Shown here: piece by piece, positions 34,421-45,924 of the stretch
How positions within the stretch are numbered: the stretch's first letter is position 1
How the letters are laid out: every line of letters starts with the position of its first letter
Origin: Catonia carolina
Lineage: Eukaryota; Arthropoda; Insecta; Hemiptera; Achilidae
NCBI GenBank assembly: GCA_035578175.1
Contig: JAQMRL010000002.1
Location: 93,040,748-93,104,747 of the forward strand
Direction: 5' to 3'
Length of the DNA stretch: 64,000 nucleotides
Notes under the pieces: model-generated
Databases searched by the model: none
What the model saw: the letters and a program-made list of their open reading frames with translations, nothing else
What the model was told of the DNA's origin: nothing
Made by a program: the position numbers and the translations under genes

Positions 34421-36580
34421 TCTCCCAGAAACACATCGATGTTGTCTTTGCAGCGGCGATATTAAAGTTATTGTATTATTGAATTAATTACGGAGATAAC
34501 ATTGAAATATGTTACTTAAATTATAAACTTTTTTCTGTAAATCATGTTCGGACTCTATTTATTGTAGTGGACTGAACAAGGTCCATTTCACTCCGATCAG
34601 TGTCGTCTATTCACTGTTTTTAATTTGTAAAAAATTATCGAAATTATTTTTACTCCGTTGTCACATCTTGCACGTTTAACATAATTTATCAGTTAAAAAT
34701 ACTTTTTTAAGATGGTTAACTAATGAAGAACAATCATTTAGTTGAAACGAGGAAAGAAAATTGTGCGAGTTAGAACGATCTTTCCTTAATAAACAAGTTA
34801 ACGCAATCAATGATCAGATAAGTTTCCTATGGAGGGTTGGAACAGAAACCGTCAGCAAGGTTTCTACATTGTACTTAGTAACGCGAACTAAATGTAGGAA
34901 AAGAACGCTAAAGTCTCAGTGGATTGTTGTCAGGCGCAATCGTATGGATAAATCTGTAGTAAATATTTTCTAAAAACGTAAAGACAACATTTAATAATTA
35001 CGTACAATACTTTATATAGCTTAATTTCTCGTTATTGCTTTCAAAATGGTTACTGATATGCAAAAATCCACGTGTTAATCCATACATTTTATTATGATTA
35101 TGAATACTTTTAAAATATTACAAAATATTTTATCTCTGATTAAAACGCTGTTATTAAACAAAGCACCTTATGCAAAACTTTAATCTCAAACATTAAATAT
35201 AATAAGTTACAAACATTGTTACATTTACGACTGCATTATATATTCAACAACGATATTTTGTAAACACGGAGGCAGGGGTCAGGATGTTTTATTAAACTGA
35301 TAGGCATATGGAGTAAGTTTGTTATCAGACAATTTACCCGACAATATATTTCATACATGGCGTGGATTTATTGCGACAGCAGTTGTTGGACATGATAATT
35401 TGCCTTCTATTGGATAAACGACGCCATGCGAACTACACAATGTTCTACCCTTCGCGTAGGCTTGTATATATAGTTGTTCACTTGCGATACAAATAATAAA
35501 TTATAATGTAATTGTTTAATAGACCTCTTTGTAACAAGTGTAGTGGTATTTTGTAACTACCATTCACCAGTTAGTTAGTGCATTTAAATGTCTACCTATT
35601 ACCAGATTCTGAGATTAGTTTGGCCCTTCGTAATTTATATTGAACTCATAAATATGTTTTCGACAGGTAAGCTATTCAAAATATTAATAATGATATGTCA
35701 GTTTATTCCTATTATGGCTTACTATGGATTTTTAATATTTATCGTCACCCCAAGGCCTATCGTAATTGACTTTCAGATAACGTGTAAACAAAACATAATT
35801 TCAGTAGATTAGCCTTCACAGATACCGCAGATTAAAAAAATATTTTAATTTTTTTCAGTCTGACTGACATTTTTTATCCGTATCAAACAAAATTGAGTTG
35901 GGCAATTTTAACTGAAATACTAAGCCAAATTTTATAAAGGATAACAACAAAGGCTGTTATTAAAAAAGTAACAAAACCATTATAGACCCTAAACGTAATC
36001 AAAAGTACGTTTATCAGTTACCCAAAACTCGAGTTGGCACGTATTGAAAGACAATTAATAACATGCGGATAATCGAATTATAAAAACAATTACGACAAAA
36101 CAAAGATAATAAAAATAGTATGTTAATGAAGGTTCTGACCTTAATGTAAGATAAAAATAACAAATTAGACAAAATAAACGAGAAAAGTTAAAACATGAAC
36201 ACCACCTTGATAGTAATTTTTTTCATACATTCTGAAAAATAAATTTCTGAAGCGACACAGTGTACTGTCAAATAAACATGTGATTTGAATCTTATCATTT
36301 GCATGTTTTACGGCAACGATTTGAAACACAGGCTTTGTGGGACCATTTTTATTTTCTACGCATAAATGTCTACAAAACGTCAAATCTCCAAATGGGAGCA
36401 GCTAACGAGATTTGTAAAAACACGGTAAACAGCAGTTTCCTGTAGAACTTCATCCAATTTATTAGTCATCATGGAGACCACACACGGATTAAACATGGCA
36501 TCGGTGCGGTGAATCTTCGAGGATTATTGAAAAAAAAAGTTATTTTGTATGTCCTGCATAAATCGAGAATTAGGAAAAAA
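34421..36580. other. AT-rich DNA, no gene recognised
   Basis: The stretch at about 35270-35500 is more balanced in composition and non-repetitive (for example GGCGTGGATTTATTGCGAC). It has no open frame or known motif; a conserved non-coding element is possible but unproven. Confidence 0.4.
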
Positions 36581-36581
36581 C

Positions 36582-36893
36582 AGCGTTGGGTTGGAAAAGT
36601 TACAAGTGGAGAGCTGCATCTTATGATAAGGTTGGCCGGAATCAGTCTAGTGTAAAAATCAGCTTTGGGTTAGAAAAGTTGCAAGTGGAGAACTGCATTT
36701 TAAAATAAGGTTGACCGGAACAGTCTAAAGGAAAAATCAGCGTTGGGTTGGAAGAGTTACAAGTGGAGAGCTCTAGTTTTAGATAAGTTTGACCGGAATC
36801 AGTCCAGTGGAAAATTCCAATTGTCCAATTGGAAAAGTTACAAGTGGAAAGCTGCATTATTAAACAAGGTTGACCGGAAGCTGTCCAGTAGAA
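36582..36893 (+). repeat. 79-bp minisatellite, four units
   Basis: The landmark TTACAAGTGGAGAGCTGC, with variants, recurs at 36600, 36679, 36757 and 36838, so the period is 78-81 bp. Each unit also has TTGGGTTGGAAAAG upstream and TTGACCGGAATCAGTC downstream. The units differ from each other by several substitutions, so the array is not new. Long frames on both strands here are a by-product of the repeat. Confidence 0.9.
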
Positions 36894-36956
36894 CTGAGAC
36901 CGAACTCTACAAAACACCCTTATAATTTTAAATAGCCTATACAGATAAAAAGTTTT

Positions 36957-37745
36957 CCGGAATTTGTCCCACGGAATTTTCACCATAGAGAAATGCATTG
37001 ATTTTTATTAGTTTGTTAATGTTTCATTCCCATGAATAAATAAATGAAGACTTATTATAATCGAGAATCAGTAGAAAATGTTCAGACCTTTACAAAATAT
37101 CAATATAGATACATTTTAAGCTATATTTCAGCTTAAAAAATATATACGTAAATACAACGGTTGCTGTTTAAATACCTTAAGTTTAACAACGTATTTCTGT
37201 GATCTCTGTGGAGTGATGGTTAGCGTACTGGTCCATTGTTGAGAGAGACCAGGTTTAAATCTTAATTGTTTTGGTTTTCTTGTATTGAATCTTTTTTCAT
37301 TTATGATACAGTAACAAAAAAATTTTTTTACTTATAAAACAAAAATAAATTGTAATATTTATTCTTTTTATTTATTTATTTTATTATTATTATTATTTAT
37401 TCCTTATATTTTTTTCACAATTAAAGTTTTTTTACCGCAGATGGATTCTAACCGCTAGTTATAGCCTCTACACACACAATGTTAACTAATACTCCACAAA
37501 GGCAAGATAAACTTCATAAAATTTACAATACTTAAATGAAAAAAAGTTTACAAATTTATGTTTTTATGTGTTAAGCTCAAATACAGCTTAAAAATGTATC
37601 AAAATAGATATTTCTTTAAAGGTCTGGACATTTTCTAATGAGTTCTGATTATAATACGTCTTCATTTTTTCGAAAAAACCATCAAAAAACTACTGAAAAT
37701 CAATGCTGTTTCCTCATGGTTAAAAATCCGTGAGAAACCCGGTAT
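36957..37745. repeat. long-arm inverted-repeat element, copy 2
   Basis: Arms of about 290-300 bp (36957-37245 and 37436-37745) are inverted and match copy 1 at 6713-7629. The right tip is the complement of ATACCGGGTTTCTCACGG; the left is CCGGAATTTGTCCCACGG. The inner end of the left arm (37207-37262) reads TGTGGAGTGATGGTTAGCG and ACCAGGTTTAAATC, which is tRNA-like. The arms are more diverged than in copy 1. Confidence 0.75.
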
Positions 37746-38874
37746 AGAGATTTACAGTAATCAAAACATTATTAAAAGCTTTTATTATTATTCAGATATT
37801 TTTTTTAACATTTATTATTTAATACATAACTGTTTATAACATCAAATAGCGAATGGGATGAAGTAAATGAGTGATAATTGACAATATGGCTTACAGTAGA
37901 ACACCACTCAATTTTACCACTTATAACATAGATTGTTAAATTAAATAATTAAATAATTTTTATTAACAGCAGCATCTTCTTAAAATATATTGAAATATGT
38001 ACCAGTAATGCAATAATAATAATACCTTCTTAGTTACCAATTCGTTACAAAAATGTACTAAACAGTGCAAAGTTATCAACAGATACTGTAAATATTTGAT
38101 TATATTTCCATAGCAAGAAACTGAAAATTATTTCAGTTTCTTTAACAGTTGACATAAGAATAAACTACGTTAATAAATTCATTTAACGGTAATTTTTGGA
38201 ATTGATTTCATTGCTAGTTTGTTAAAGTTTTAAGTAGCATGATACCGGTTCATTACCCTGGTTAGAGATTATTTGACTGTGTGCCTGCGTATTCTACGAT
38301 AAAACGCAAGAATAACAGTTTCGTAAAAAGATCTTCATCTGCAAGAAAACAAGGTCGTTATAATATATAATTACCATATATAATAATTATTATAGCGGAA
38401 GTAATATTCGATGACGGTGGTGGGCGTAATAAAATCATACAAAAGTTCTAACTTTAAAAGTTTAGTAATTCAAAAGTTCTCTATTGATTATCTTTTCAGA
38501 ATGGAATTTTTACCTGTGTTTTTATGGTAAACTTACAAAAGTACAAACTAACAGTAGATACTTCAAAGGTTTAGATAACTCCTAAAAAACACCCTATAAT
38601 TTCTAAGAAAATTGGTAAAAGATCACCATTATTACTTACCCACTTTTACCCCAAATACACCCTATTTTCTTCCAAAAAGATTGTTGATTTTCTTTTCTTT
38701 ATTATTATTACTGCTGTATTAATGTTAATGTACAAATAGCGTTCTTTTGCATAAATGTAATGAGAAAATATTACAATTGTATCCCAGAAAGTCTCAGAAG
38801 GTAATGTAGGCACACTAATTTTCTGAGCTGGTGATGAAAGAGATGAATGACAGTGAGAGAGTGAGTGTTGGTCA
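37746..38874. other. AT-rich DNA, no gene recognised
   Basis: Nothing identifiable on either strand. Confidence 0.5.
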
Positions 38875-39130
38875 GTGAAAGCGAGAGGGGAATTAGGCGG
38901 CGGTTCCCTTCCACACCCCGCTGACAGTATGTAAATTTTTTAACCCAACACTTTCCTTGTAGTATTGTATAAACAGTTTTGAGGGAGGTGGAGGGTTGTT
39001 TGCTGATGTCCGGTCAAGTGCCCAGGTGGCGGGTTTTTGTTTGGTAGGCGATTGCGGCCTCCTTGGGACTGGACGAGGACGCCTCAATTGAACTCAACAC
39101 TACTTACCCCATCGTGAGAAAGTGAACATG
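38875..39130 (-). other. GC-rich island, possibly 5' end of a LINE
   Basis: A sharply bounded GC-rich patch in AT-rich DNA. The minus strand has a 64-codon frame with proline- and arginine-rich sequence (RRPRPVPRRPQSPTK). From memory it is reminiscent of untranslated or 5' regions of insect LINEs, and an RTE-like relic lies just to its right on the same strand. It could also be a small host exon; it was not assigned. Confidence 0.35.
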
Positions 39131-39229
39131 AGTTTTTCTCGCCACCTCAGATAGAAAAAAAGAAGAAGAAATATTAATGATGTATTAATCTAGTCATTTT
39201 AAAAATTCATTTTGAATTCATATAATCTG

Positions 39230-39720
39230 CTCCTTTTTCTCCTTCTTTGGATAGATTTTCCTATAGGAGGTTGGAAGACCTAACAACAATTCTTACTTTT
39301 GGCACTTTTGCCCTAAATAGTCCCACAGGGTAGCAATTACATCAGTCTCACAGGATTTACAACCATGAATTTCTTCGTCTTTTCACGCACCTCTTTCCCA
39401 CTTTGTTCCCTGTATGATCAACTTTATCAGATGACATTTCTCTCCCCGCATAACATGCACAAAGTATATTTCTAATGAAACAATTCTAGCTTTATATGTA
39501 GGCCTAAGTGATGTAAGATTGCCTCATTTGTCCTTTCCTCTGTCGATAGTATACATAATACAGGTTGATGTATCAATAAAAAAGACTTCATTATTTGGTC
39601 TACAGGTATATAGTTTCTTATGAGTCCAAGCCTCCATTTTTTATAAAATAAGAGAAAATGGGAAGCATCTAACGAATCTGACTCGGTTATCTACACTTAG
39701 ATCCTCGTTGTATAATACTA
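39230..39720 (-). pseudogene. RTE-like reverse transcriptase C-terminal relic
   Basis: Minus-strand pieces read like CYAGREMSSDKVDHTGNKVG near 39450 and KRCVKRRRNSWL near 39390, then FRAKVPKVRIVV near 39310. These match the order HVMRxxKYxLLQLIxQGKxxGKR...GRRRxSWLxNLR...LFRxAxxxxxxxxxI of an RTE-type C-terminus. The relic at 56840-57350 is the same type. Heavily decayed. Confidence 0.55.
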
Positions 39721-40549
39721 TGTGCTTTACTTTTATACCTTGCTATTTTATTCTTCCCCATTCCTACCCCATTCCTATCCGTCCGTCTAATTACGGTGTT
39801 TGATCATTAATATCAGTTATTAATGTTCAGGTACCTCTGTAATAGAACACTAATCCGATTCTATAATATCTTTACAGGATGACCGGTCATTACTAAAGCT
39901 TTCCCTCATTACTTACTTAGTTTTACCCTAATATTACTGGCGCACACTTTAACTTCACTATCAGTTAAAGCCATCAGATATAACCTGAAATCTCCCACAC
40001 TCACTATTTTAAATTTTTTCAAAAAACGTCATTTACCACCAGAGACTAAACCATCACCCTAATGATCTGGCTCTTAATTTGCTAAATACTTAAACGATTT
40101 AATGTATTATAAATGCGGTATAGATTTTAATTTTTTTCATTGTTTTTACTTAATATTAATATTATTTAAAATGTAGTTGCTAAATTTTTCACAAATTTTA
40201 TAAGTTGTATCAGAGTCAATGGATTTCTTATTTTATTAATATGAGTTCCTGTTGTTAACACAATTACTTATTGTTTTAAGTCGCAGATTTGTAAATAAAA
40301 CAAACATATTATTTATTATTTATTTATTTATTTATTTAACCCTAATGTATGTACGTTGTAGTGTGTTAATTTAAAACAATAAGCAACTCCATGATCCAAC
40401 GAGATTAAAATGATCTTTATGACGTGTAGCCTTGTACAGACTCAGGCTGATCATCAGGAAAAGTAAGGGTTATTGAAACATAACCTTCAAAGTACCCCGG
40501 TAACCACTGTCTAATAAAAAAAATATAAATAAAAAATGAAAATTAAAAA
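39721..40549. other. AT-rich DNA with (ATTT)n tract
   Basis: A tract of ATTT units lies at 40307-40340. No gene. It ends at the TA target of the mariner (40550-40551). Confidence 0.5.
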
Positions 40550-40589
40550 TACGAGGTGTGGCTAATAAATAACGAGACTGACGTAAAAA

Positions 40590-40605
40590 AATTTATTTTT
40601 ATTAT
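40590..40605. repeat. 16-bp target duplication, left copy
   Basis: AATTTATTTTTATTAT, repeated at 50285-50300, marks the insertion of the RTE-like LINE into the mariner. The boundary with the LINE's (AAT)n tail is ambiguous by a few bases. Confidence 0.8.
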
Positions 40606-40664
40606 TATTATTATTGGCGAATTCTCCTTGGGTAGAAGACGTTAAGCATCATGACTCAGTTTCG

Positions 40665-42812
40665 TCATTTGTTTTTCTTATTGGTCCAGTAGGCCTTCAT
40701 TGTTTCCGAGAAAGCTTTTTTGCGGTTTTCAGACCACTTTGGTCTAAACTGCTTCTCTCTTGAGGGCTCTGAAACTTTCCACTTGTCTACCTTGTGACGG
40801 AATAAGTTTTTATTAAAAATTTCAGTTTGATGTATATTTGCGCTTTTTAGGTCCTTACGAATTTCGTCCAGCCAAGGTGTTGAAATTTTAAGTTTTGTAA
40901 TATATTCAATTATTTTTTTTGTTAGCCTATCCTCCTGCAATCTGTTAAGATGTCCAAAGAACTTCAACCGCCTTTTACGCATGTCAATTTCAATGTTTGA
41001 ATAGCTCTCTGTTGTTTTGTTGGATTGCAGCCTATACCCATCTTCTGTAAGTCGAGCCCCTAGAATTTTCCTAATAATTTTTCTTTCCTCCTTTTTGATT
41101 TCTTCGATTTCGTGTTTTCTGCTAAGTACTAGTGTTTCGCTTGCGTAGAGGACCATTGGTTTAATAACTGTGTTGTAGTGCCGAATTTTAGTTTGTCTTG
41201 ACATGGATTTTTTGTTGTAGAGATTTTGAACTAATCCTAGAGCATTTTTCATTTTTTGGAGACGATTTTGTTGGGAAATTCTTTCAAGACCTGTTGGTTC
41301 AATGAATTCCCCCAAATATTTGAAGTATGGAACCTTGTTTATTCTACCATATTTTGTCCTCAAGCTTATGATATCTATTTTTGAGGATATGAATTCCGTT
41401 TTCTCAAATGAGATTTGTAGCCCTACTTTTTCAGCACATTCCTTTAATGTCTCAAGCTGCTTGATGGCGGTCTTCTCGTCATCCATTAATACAGCTAGAT
41501 CGTCAGCAAAGGCGAGGTATGGGATGGAAAGGTTGTTTCTGGGAAAACCAAGTTTTACGGGCTTCCACTGTCCACATCTCTTCAGCTCTTTCTCCCATTC
41601 TTCCATGACTTTGTCCAGAACGACATTGAACAGAAGCGGAGAGAGTCCATCACCCTGCCTTACACCTGTTCGAATTTCAAAGGGTTCTGAGATTTCTCCC
41701 ATGAATTTTACCTTAGATTTTGTGTTAGTCAGCGTTTGTTCAATGAGTCTTCGTGTTTTAGTATCAAGTCCCCTTTCCTCCAAAACGTCAAACAGGGAGG
41801 ACCTATCCATTGAGTGGTACGCCTTTCTAAAATCCACAAATGTGCATATCAAAGGTTTTTGTCTGAGGGCTCGCATTTTGACTATAATTTTAAGGTTCAT
41901 TATTTGTTCTGGGCATGACCTATTTGGTCTAAATCCCGCTTGATATTCAGCTAGTTTGGGTTCTAATTGTTGTTGTGCTCTGCTTAACAGTATAGATGAC
42001 AGGACTTTGTAACAGACCGGTAAAAGAGAAATCCCTCTATAGTTATTGACATCAAATTTGTTGCCTTTTTTATGTAGTGGGTGAATAAGTGCAGTCTTCC
42101 AGTCATCTGGGATTATTTCGGTTTGCCAAATGTTTTGAATTATTTTTGTAAATTCCTTAAGAGAGTTCGGGCCTAGATTTTTCAAAAGTTCAGCTACAAT
42201 TCCATCCTCCCCCGATGCTTTGTTATTCTTCAGTTTCTTAATATGTGAATAAATTTCTTCTTGTGAGGGTAGTACGCAGTTATTCTCTATTATTTCTGGT
42301 GGAATTTTTGGAAATTTGTTATTGGGTTCTGGACAATTCAGTAGACGTGAAAAATAAGAGGCTAGTTCCTGACAATTTTCCTTATTTGTCAATGCTAGTT
42401 TACTATCTTGTTTTATGAAACCAAGATTTTGTGGTGAGTAACCTCTGATTTTATTTGCAAATATTTTGTAAAAATCATGTGTATTATAATTCTTGAAGTT
42501 TTCTTCAATTGATTGCAGCTGTTCATTGACATATCACCGTTTGTTTTGTCTCAGGATCTTGGATGTCTGTTTGCGAACTTCAAAAAATTTGTTTTGTGTT
42601 TCTTCTGTTTTGTTACAATTATAGTTTTGAAACGCTTGTTTTCTCTCCTTCAGTGCAATTTCACATTCTTGATTCCACCAAAGATGTTTTGGTTTTTTGT
42701 GGAGGGAAATCAATTCTTTGGCTGTTCTGATTATTTTTGTCTTGAATTCCTCCCAATCTTTTGCAGGCTGTTCGTCCCATTTCTCCGGTAATTTTGATTC
42801 TTTGATTTTTTT
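40665..42812 (-). pseudogene. RTE-like reverse transcriptase domain
   Basis: The minus-strand frame opens just after the A-tract shift (42806-42812) and runs to a stop at 40665, broken once by TGA at 42534-42536. RT motifs in order: LKNNKASGEDGI, HPLHKKGNKFDVNNYRGISL, AGFRPNRSCPEQI, FVDFRKAYHSMDR (first catalytic Asp), GVRQGDGLSPLLFN, and YLAFADDLAVL (catalytic FADD). The C-terminal region has YFKYLG, SMSRQTKIRHYNTVIKP and RRLKFFGHL. The catalytic residues are intact. This would copy element RNA into DNA at a nicked target. The clade call of RTE rests on the motif style and the absence of an RNase H domain. Confidence 0.85.
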
Positions 42813-43768
42813 GTATATTGAATTTTGGGATCACTAGAAGTTGTTGGTTATATCTCCTCTTAGGTGTGAATTTTATTTTTATTCTTGTTAAATAGTGATC
42901 TGAATCTATATTTGCACCTTTTCGAACTTGTACATCATGGATTTCTTTTTGATAATTGTATGATATTGCAACATGATCTATCTGGAATTCCCCTAAATGA
43001 TGAATCGGTGATCGCCAGGTTTTTTGCTTTTTTGGATTTTTCCGAAGAGAGGTTGACATAATTTTGAGGTTATTCTGTTGACACAGTTCAATCAACCGTG
43101 AACCATTCTTATTGGTGAACTTGTGTGCTGGATAATGTCCAACTGTCTTCCTGTACTTGCGTTCCTTGCCAATTTGGGCATTGAAGTCACCAAGTAAAAT
43201 CTTTACATCATCTTTTGGAACTCCAGCCATCTCTGTTTCCAATCTTTCCCAAAATCTCTCTGTTTTTTCAGGCTCTTTTTTATTGTCACCATTTGTTGGT
43301 GCATGCACATTGATGAACGTGTAGTTTTTGTTTGCATGCTTGATTCTCATAGTCATTAGTCGGTTGTTAATGGGTCTCGCATCTTTTATTGAATCCAGAA
43401 TTTTCTTGTCTACAGCGAATGCCATGCCAAACAGTGCTGCTCCCTTGCAAATCTTCTTAGTGGTACCACTTTTGAAGATTCTGTAGTTATTATAGTCCAT
43501 TGTTTCTGAATCCGTAAAGCGTGTTTCTTGTAATGCAAGAATTTGTATTTTCTGTTTGTTAAGTTCTGTCGTGAGATTGTGCAACTTTCCTGTTTGAATT
43601 AATGTTTGAATGTTAAAAGTGCCAATGTAGCTATGTTTTTTCCGTGAAAGTTTGTCAGAGCACTCCGATTTGCTCTCTCGTATAAGCCCAGGCTCCCCAG
43701 AATCCGAACGCCTGGTTGCCGTTTGCCTACGGGTGGATTGGTTACCACCTGGGGTAATTTTGTGGTTA
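42813..43768 (-). pseudogene. APE-type endonuclease domain of the RTE-like LINE
   Basis: The open minus-strand frame carries the exonuclease-endonuclease-phosphatase motifs: GTFNIQTL, LQETRFTDSE (catalytic Glu), INVHAPTNGD, LLGDFNAQIG (catalytic Asp/Asn), and IDHVAIS with SDHYLTRIK (catalytic His) at the end. The domain nicks target DNA to prime reverse transcription. The frame continues into the RT only after a one-base shift in an A7 run at 42806-42812; six A would keep it open. Its N-terminal side is cut by the Gypsy insertion, and an in-frame ATG lies just across the insertion in the right flank (about 49836-49838). Confidence 0.85.
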
Positions 43769-43772
43769 CTTG
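43769..43772. repeat. Gypsy target duplication CTTG, left copy
   Basis: CTTG immediately precedes the 5' LTR and recurs at 49825-49828 immediately after the 3' LTR. Four to five base pairs is the usual size for Ty3/Gypsy integrases. Confidence 0.8.
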
Positions 43773-44255
43773 TGTAATATGAGACACCTATACAGACACA
43801 CAACGGACAGTATACACAATAACAACACTCAAACGTAAACATAAACATACAACCTTACAGCATCAACATCAACACAAATACCAGATGACCTCACCTACAG
43901 ATGTGAGAACAAAAAAAAATAAAAAGAAAATTTTATTACGATAATAAAATTGGATTGTTGCCTCCATTCCATTTTAAAACTTTTAAGGAAAAAGGTGGCT
44001 TTGTACAATTTTTATGATAAAAATAACAATTTTGCGAATTTACTAATTTTAAAGGATTATATTGAATTTAAAACATTAATTTTAGAAGATTTAGATAAGA
44101 AGATTCAACGATTTTAATAAATTTTAAAGAATTTTAAGAATTTTAATTGTTTTAAATATTTTAAAAAATTTACCAACGATTTTTTTAAATAAAGAAAGTT
44201 GAATTTTTAAGGATAAAACCTTTTGGATTTTTTTATTTATGAACCTGGGACAACA
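43773..44255 (+). repeat. 5' long terminal repeat (483 bp)
   Basis: Starts TGTAATATGAG and ends GGGACAACA. It matches the 3' LTR except for scattered single bases (for example ATAATAAAATT against ATAATGAAATT) and a block near 43865-43890. There the 5' LTR has CATCAACATCAACAC while the 3' LTR has extra AAATACCAGAT units. It should carry the promoter and the poly(A) signal; an AATAAAG lies near 44193. Confidence 0.93.
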
Positions 44256-44258
44256 AAA

Positions 44259-44274
44259 TGGTGCCGTGACCAGG
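44259..44274 (+). promoter_or_regulatory. primer-binding site
   Basis: TGGTGCCGTGACCAGG starts three bases after the 5' LTR and begins with TGG, complementary to a tRNA 3' CCA end. The tRNA species was not identified. Confidence 0.75.
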
Positions 44275-44547
44275 ATTTCAGGATAATTTCAAGAAAAAAA
44301 TATCAATAAATAAACTCAACAACAAGATTTGGAAGGATAACACAGCAAGAAAAAAGGACGAACCGGAACAAAATTCATCAAATAACATACAATAAAATAA
44401 ATCTTCTAAAATTTACAAAAACAAATTATAAATAACAATTACAAATTATAAACAACTCACATCTGGCAAGTATACTGAAGTCATCTGGTAAGTCATCTAT
44501 CACATACACTTAAATCATCATCATCACCAAACAAAACAAGTAGAAAC

Positions 44548-45924
44548 ATGAATGGGCAAGTAGCACCGATTCTTGACCCCACTAAACTAGACGAAACAAA
44601 CGTTAACTTCCAACTTCGAATACGAAAAAGCACAACAACAGGAAACGTAAGACAAAAAAGGCAAAGATTACAAAAACTCTTAGATAATGGACGACAAATT
44701 GATTTAACTACACTACATAGATTTGACATGGACAAACAACTGACAGAGTGTCAAAACTATTTAGTAAAGTTACGAAACGTAGAAAATTTAACTGAATTAG
44801 AAAAGTATAATGCCGAAATATTTGATGATCGGCTTAACAAAATATTAACATTCATATTACCCAACAAACCAGATAAACTCGTAGGCTTTCAAAATTTGAG
44901 AGAGGAATTTGATATTTGGAAGGTTAACAGGTTACAAAATTTCGAAGTTGAACCTAATTTTGAGCAAAACAACATAAACCCTGAAGAGGCACATTTAGGA
45001 AATAATTTCTTACCTGATCAACAACAAGGAAATCTTGATTATGGTCATGTTAATCTTATACATCCCCCAGAAATGCAAAATCCTGTTCTTAGAAACGAAA
45101 CCCCTGACATATTAATACCAAATGCCGTAGGTAACAATAACCCCGTCTATTTCCACCGCGAATTGAATTTTAATTGGACAAAAATTGCAAATCCAATCGA
45201 AAACGAATTAAAACAATTAACTATTACTGATGGACGTAACATTGACATGTTGGTACGAAATATCAAAATTATTAAACAAATACAGAAACGTTATGCAGTT
45301 GATTTACCCTTGGTGTTGTTAACTCCGTTTATGACCGGTTTCACCGAACAAATTTTTGAAAATTCTATTAGAAATAATCATAATTTCGATCAATTTCATA
45401 GAGATTTAGTAAGCAAACTAATCACACCAAAAATGAAAGAAATATTAAAATTAAAATTATTATACCGAAATCAGTCACAAACGGAGACCCTTGCTGAATA
45501 CATGAGAGAAATTTTAGAAAACCATGAGGTGTTAAGACTAGATTTAACAGAAGGTGAGTTAATTAATATAATTTTAACCGGTTTAAATGAAATATACGCC
45601 ACGCACATAGGTATAATCGGCAAACCTAAACACTTACAAGATTTCAATAAATTAGATGCCTATGTCTATGAAAGAGTTTATGCTAGGACTCTTAATGACA
45701 TTGGTTTATCTAAAATAAATAATACAAGCGTAATAAATAATGTAAATAGCACGGTACCTACCCAAGGTAAACAAACTACATTAAAGGATACAGCTTGCAA
45801 CAAAATCAGATCACAAATGCCTGCAACAACTTTAAAGTGTTTTTATTGTCATAAATTAGGTCATATCAAAAGGAATTGTAAACTTTTACAGCAAAAAGGA
45901 AATAATAATGTTTCAAAAAACTAA
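44548..45924 (+). CDS. Gag polyprotein of the Ty3/Gypsy element
   Basis: 458 codons. Gag forms the virus-like particle and packages element RNA. The N-terminal half is charged and without strong motifs. Residues about 200-370 contain a capsid-like region (ending with segments such as LAEYMREILENHEVLRLDL). The C-terminus has one CCHC zinc knuckle, C-F-Y-C-H-K-L-G-H-I-K-R-N-C, at about residues 431-444, which binds nucleic acid. The ATG is the first of a long open frame and follows a ~290-base leader. The stop at 45922-45924 directly follows an A AAA AAC slippery heptamer, through which the pol frame is reached. No disabling mutation seen. Confidence 0.92.
   Translation: MNGQVAPILDPTKLDETNVNFQLRIRKSTTTGNVRQKRQRLQKLLDNGRQIDLTTLHRFDMDKQLTECQNYLVKLRNVENLTELEKYNAEIFDDRLNKILTFILPNKPDKLVGFQNLREEFDIWKVNRLQNFEVEPNFEQNNINPEEAHLGNNFLPDQQQGNLDYGHVNLIHPPEMQNPVLRNETPDILIPNAVGNNNPVYFHRELNFNWTKIANPIENELKQLTITDGRNIDMLVRNIKIIKQIQKRYAVDLPLVLLTPFMTGFTEQIFENSIRNNHNFDQFHRDLVSKLITPKMKEILKLKLLYRNQSQTETLAEYMREILENHEVLRLDLTEGELINIILTGLNEIYATHIGIIGKPKHLQDFNKLDAYVYERVYARTLNDIGLSKINNTSVINNVNSTVPTQGKQTTLKDTACNKIRSQMPATTLKCFYCHKLGHIKRNCKLLQQKGNNNVSKN

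Noticed and set aside
36642..36998. 118-codon minus-strand frame with internal repeats
   Set aside because: Produced by the 79-bp minisatellite; the peptide repeats simply follow the DNA repeats.
41302..41943. 213-codon plus-strand open frame
   Set aside because: It is the complement of the LINE reverse transcriptase; no motif of its own.
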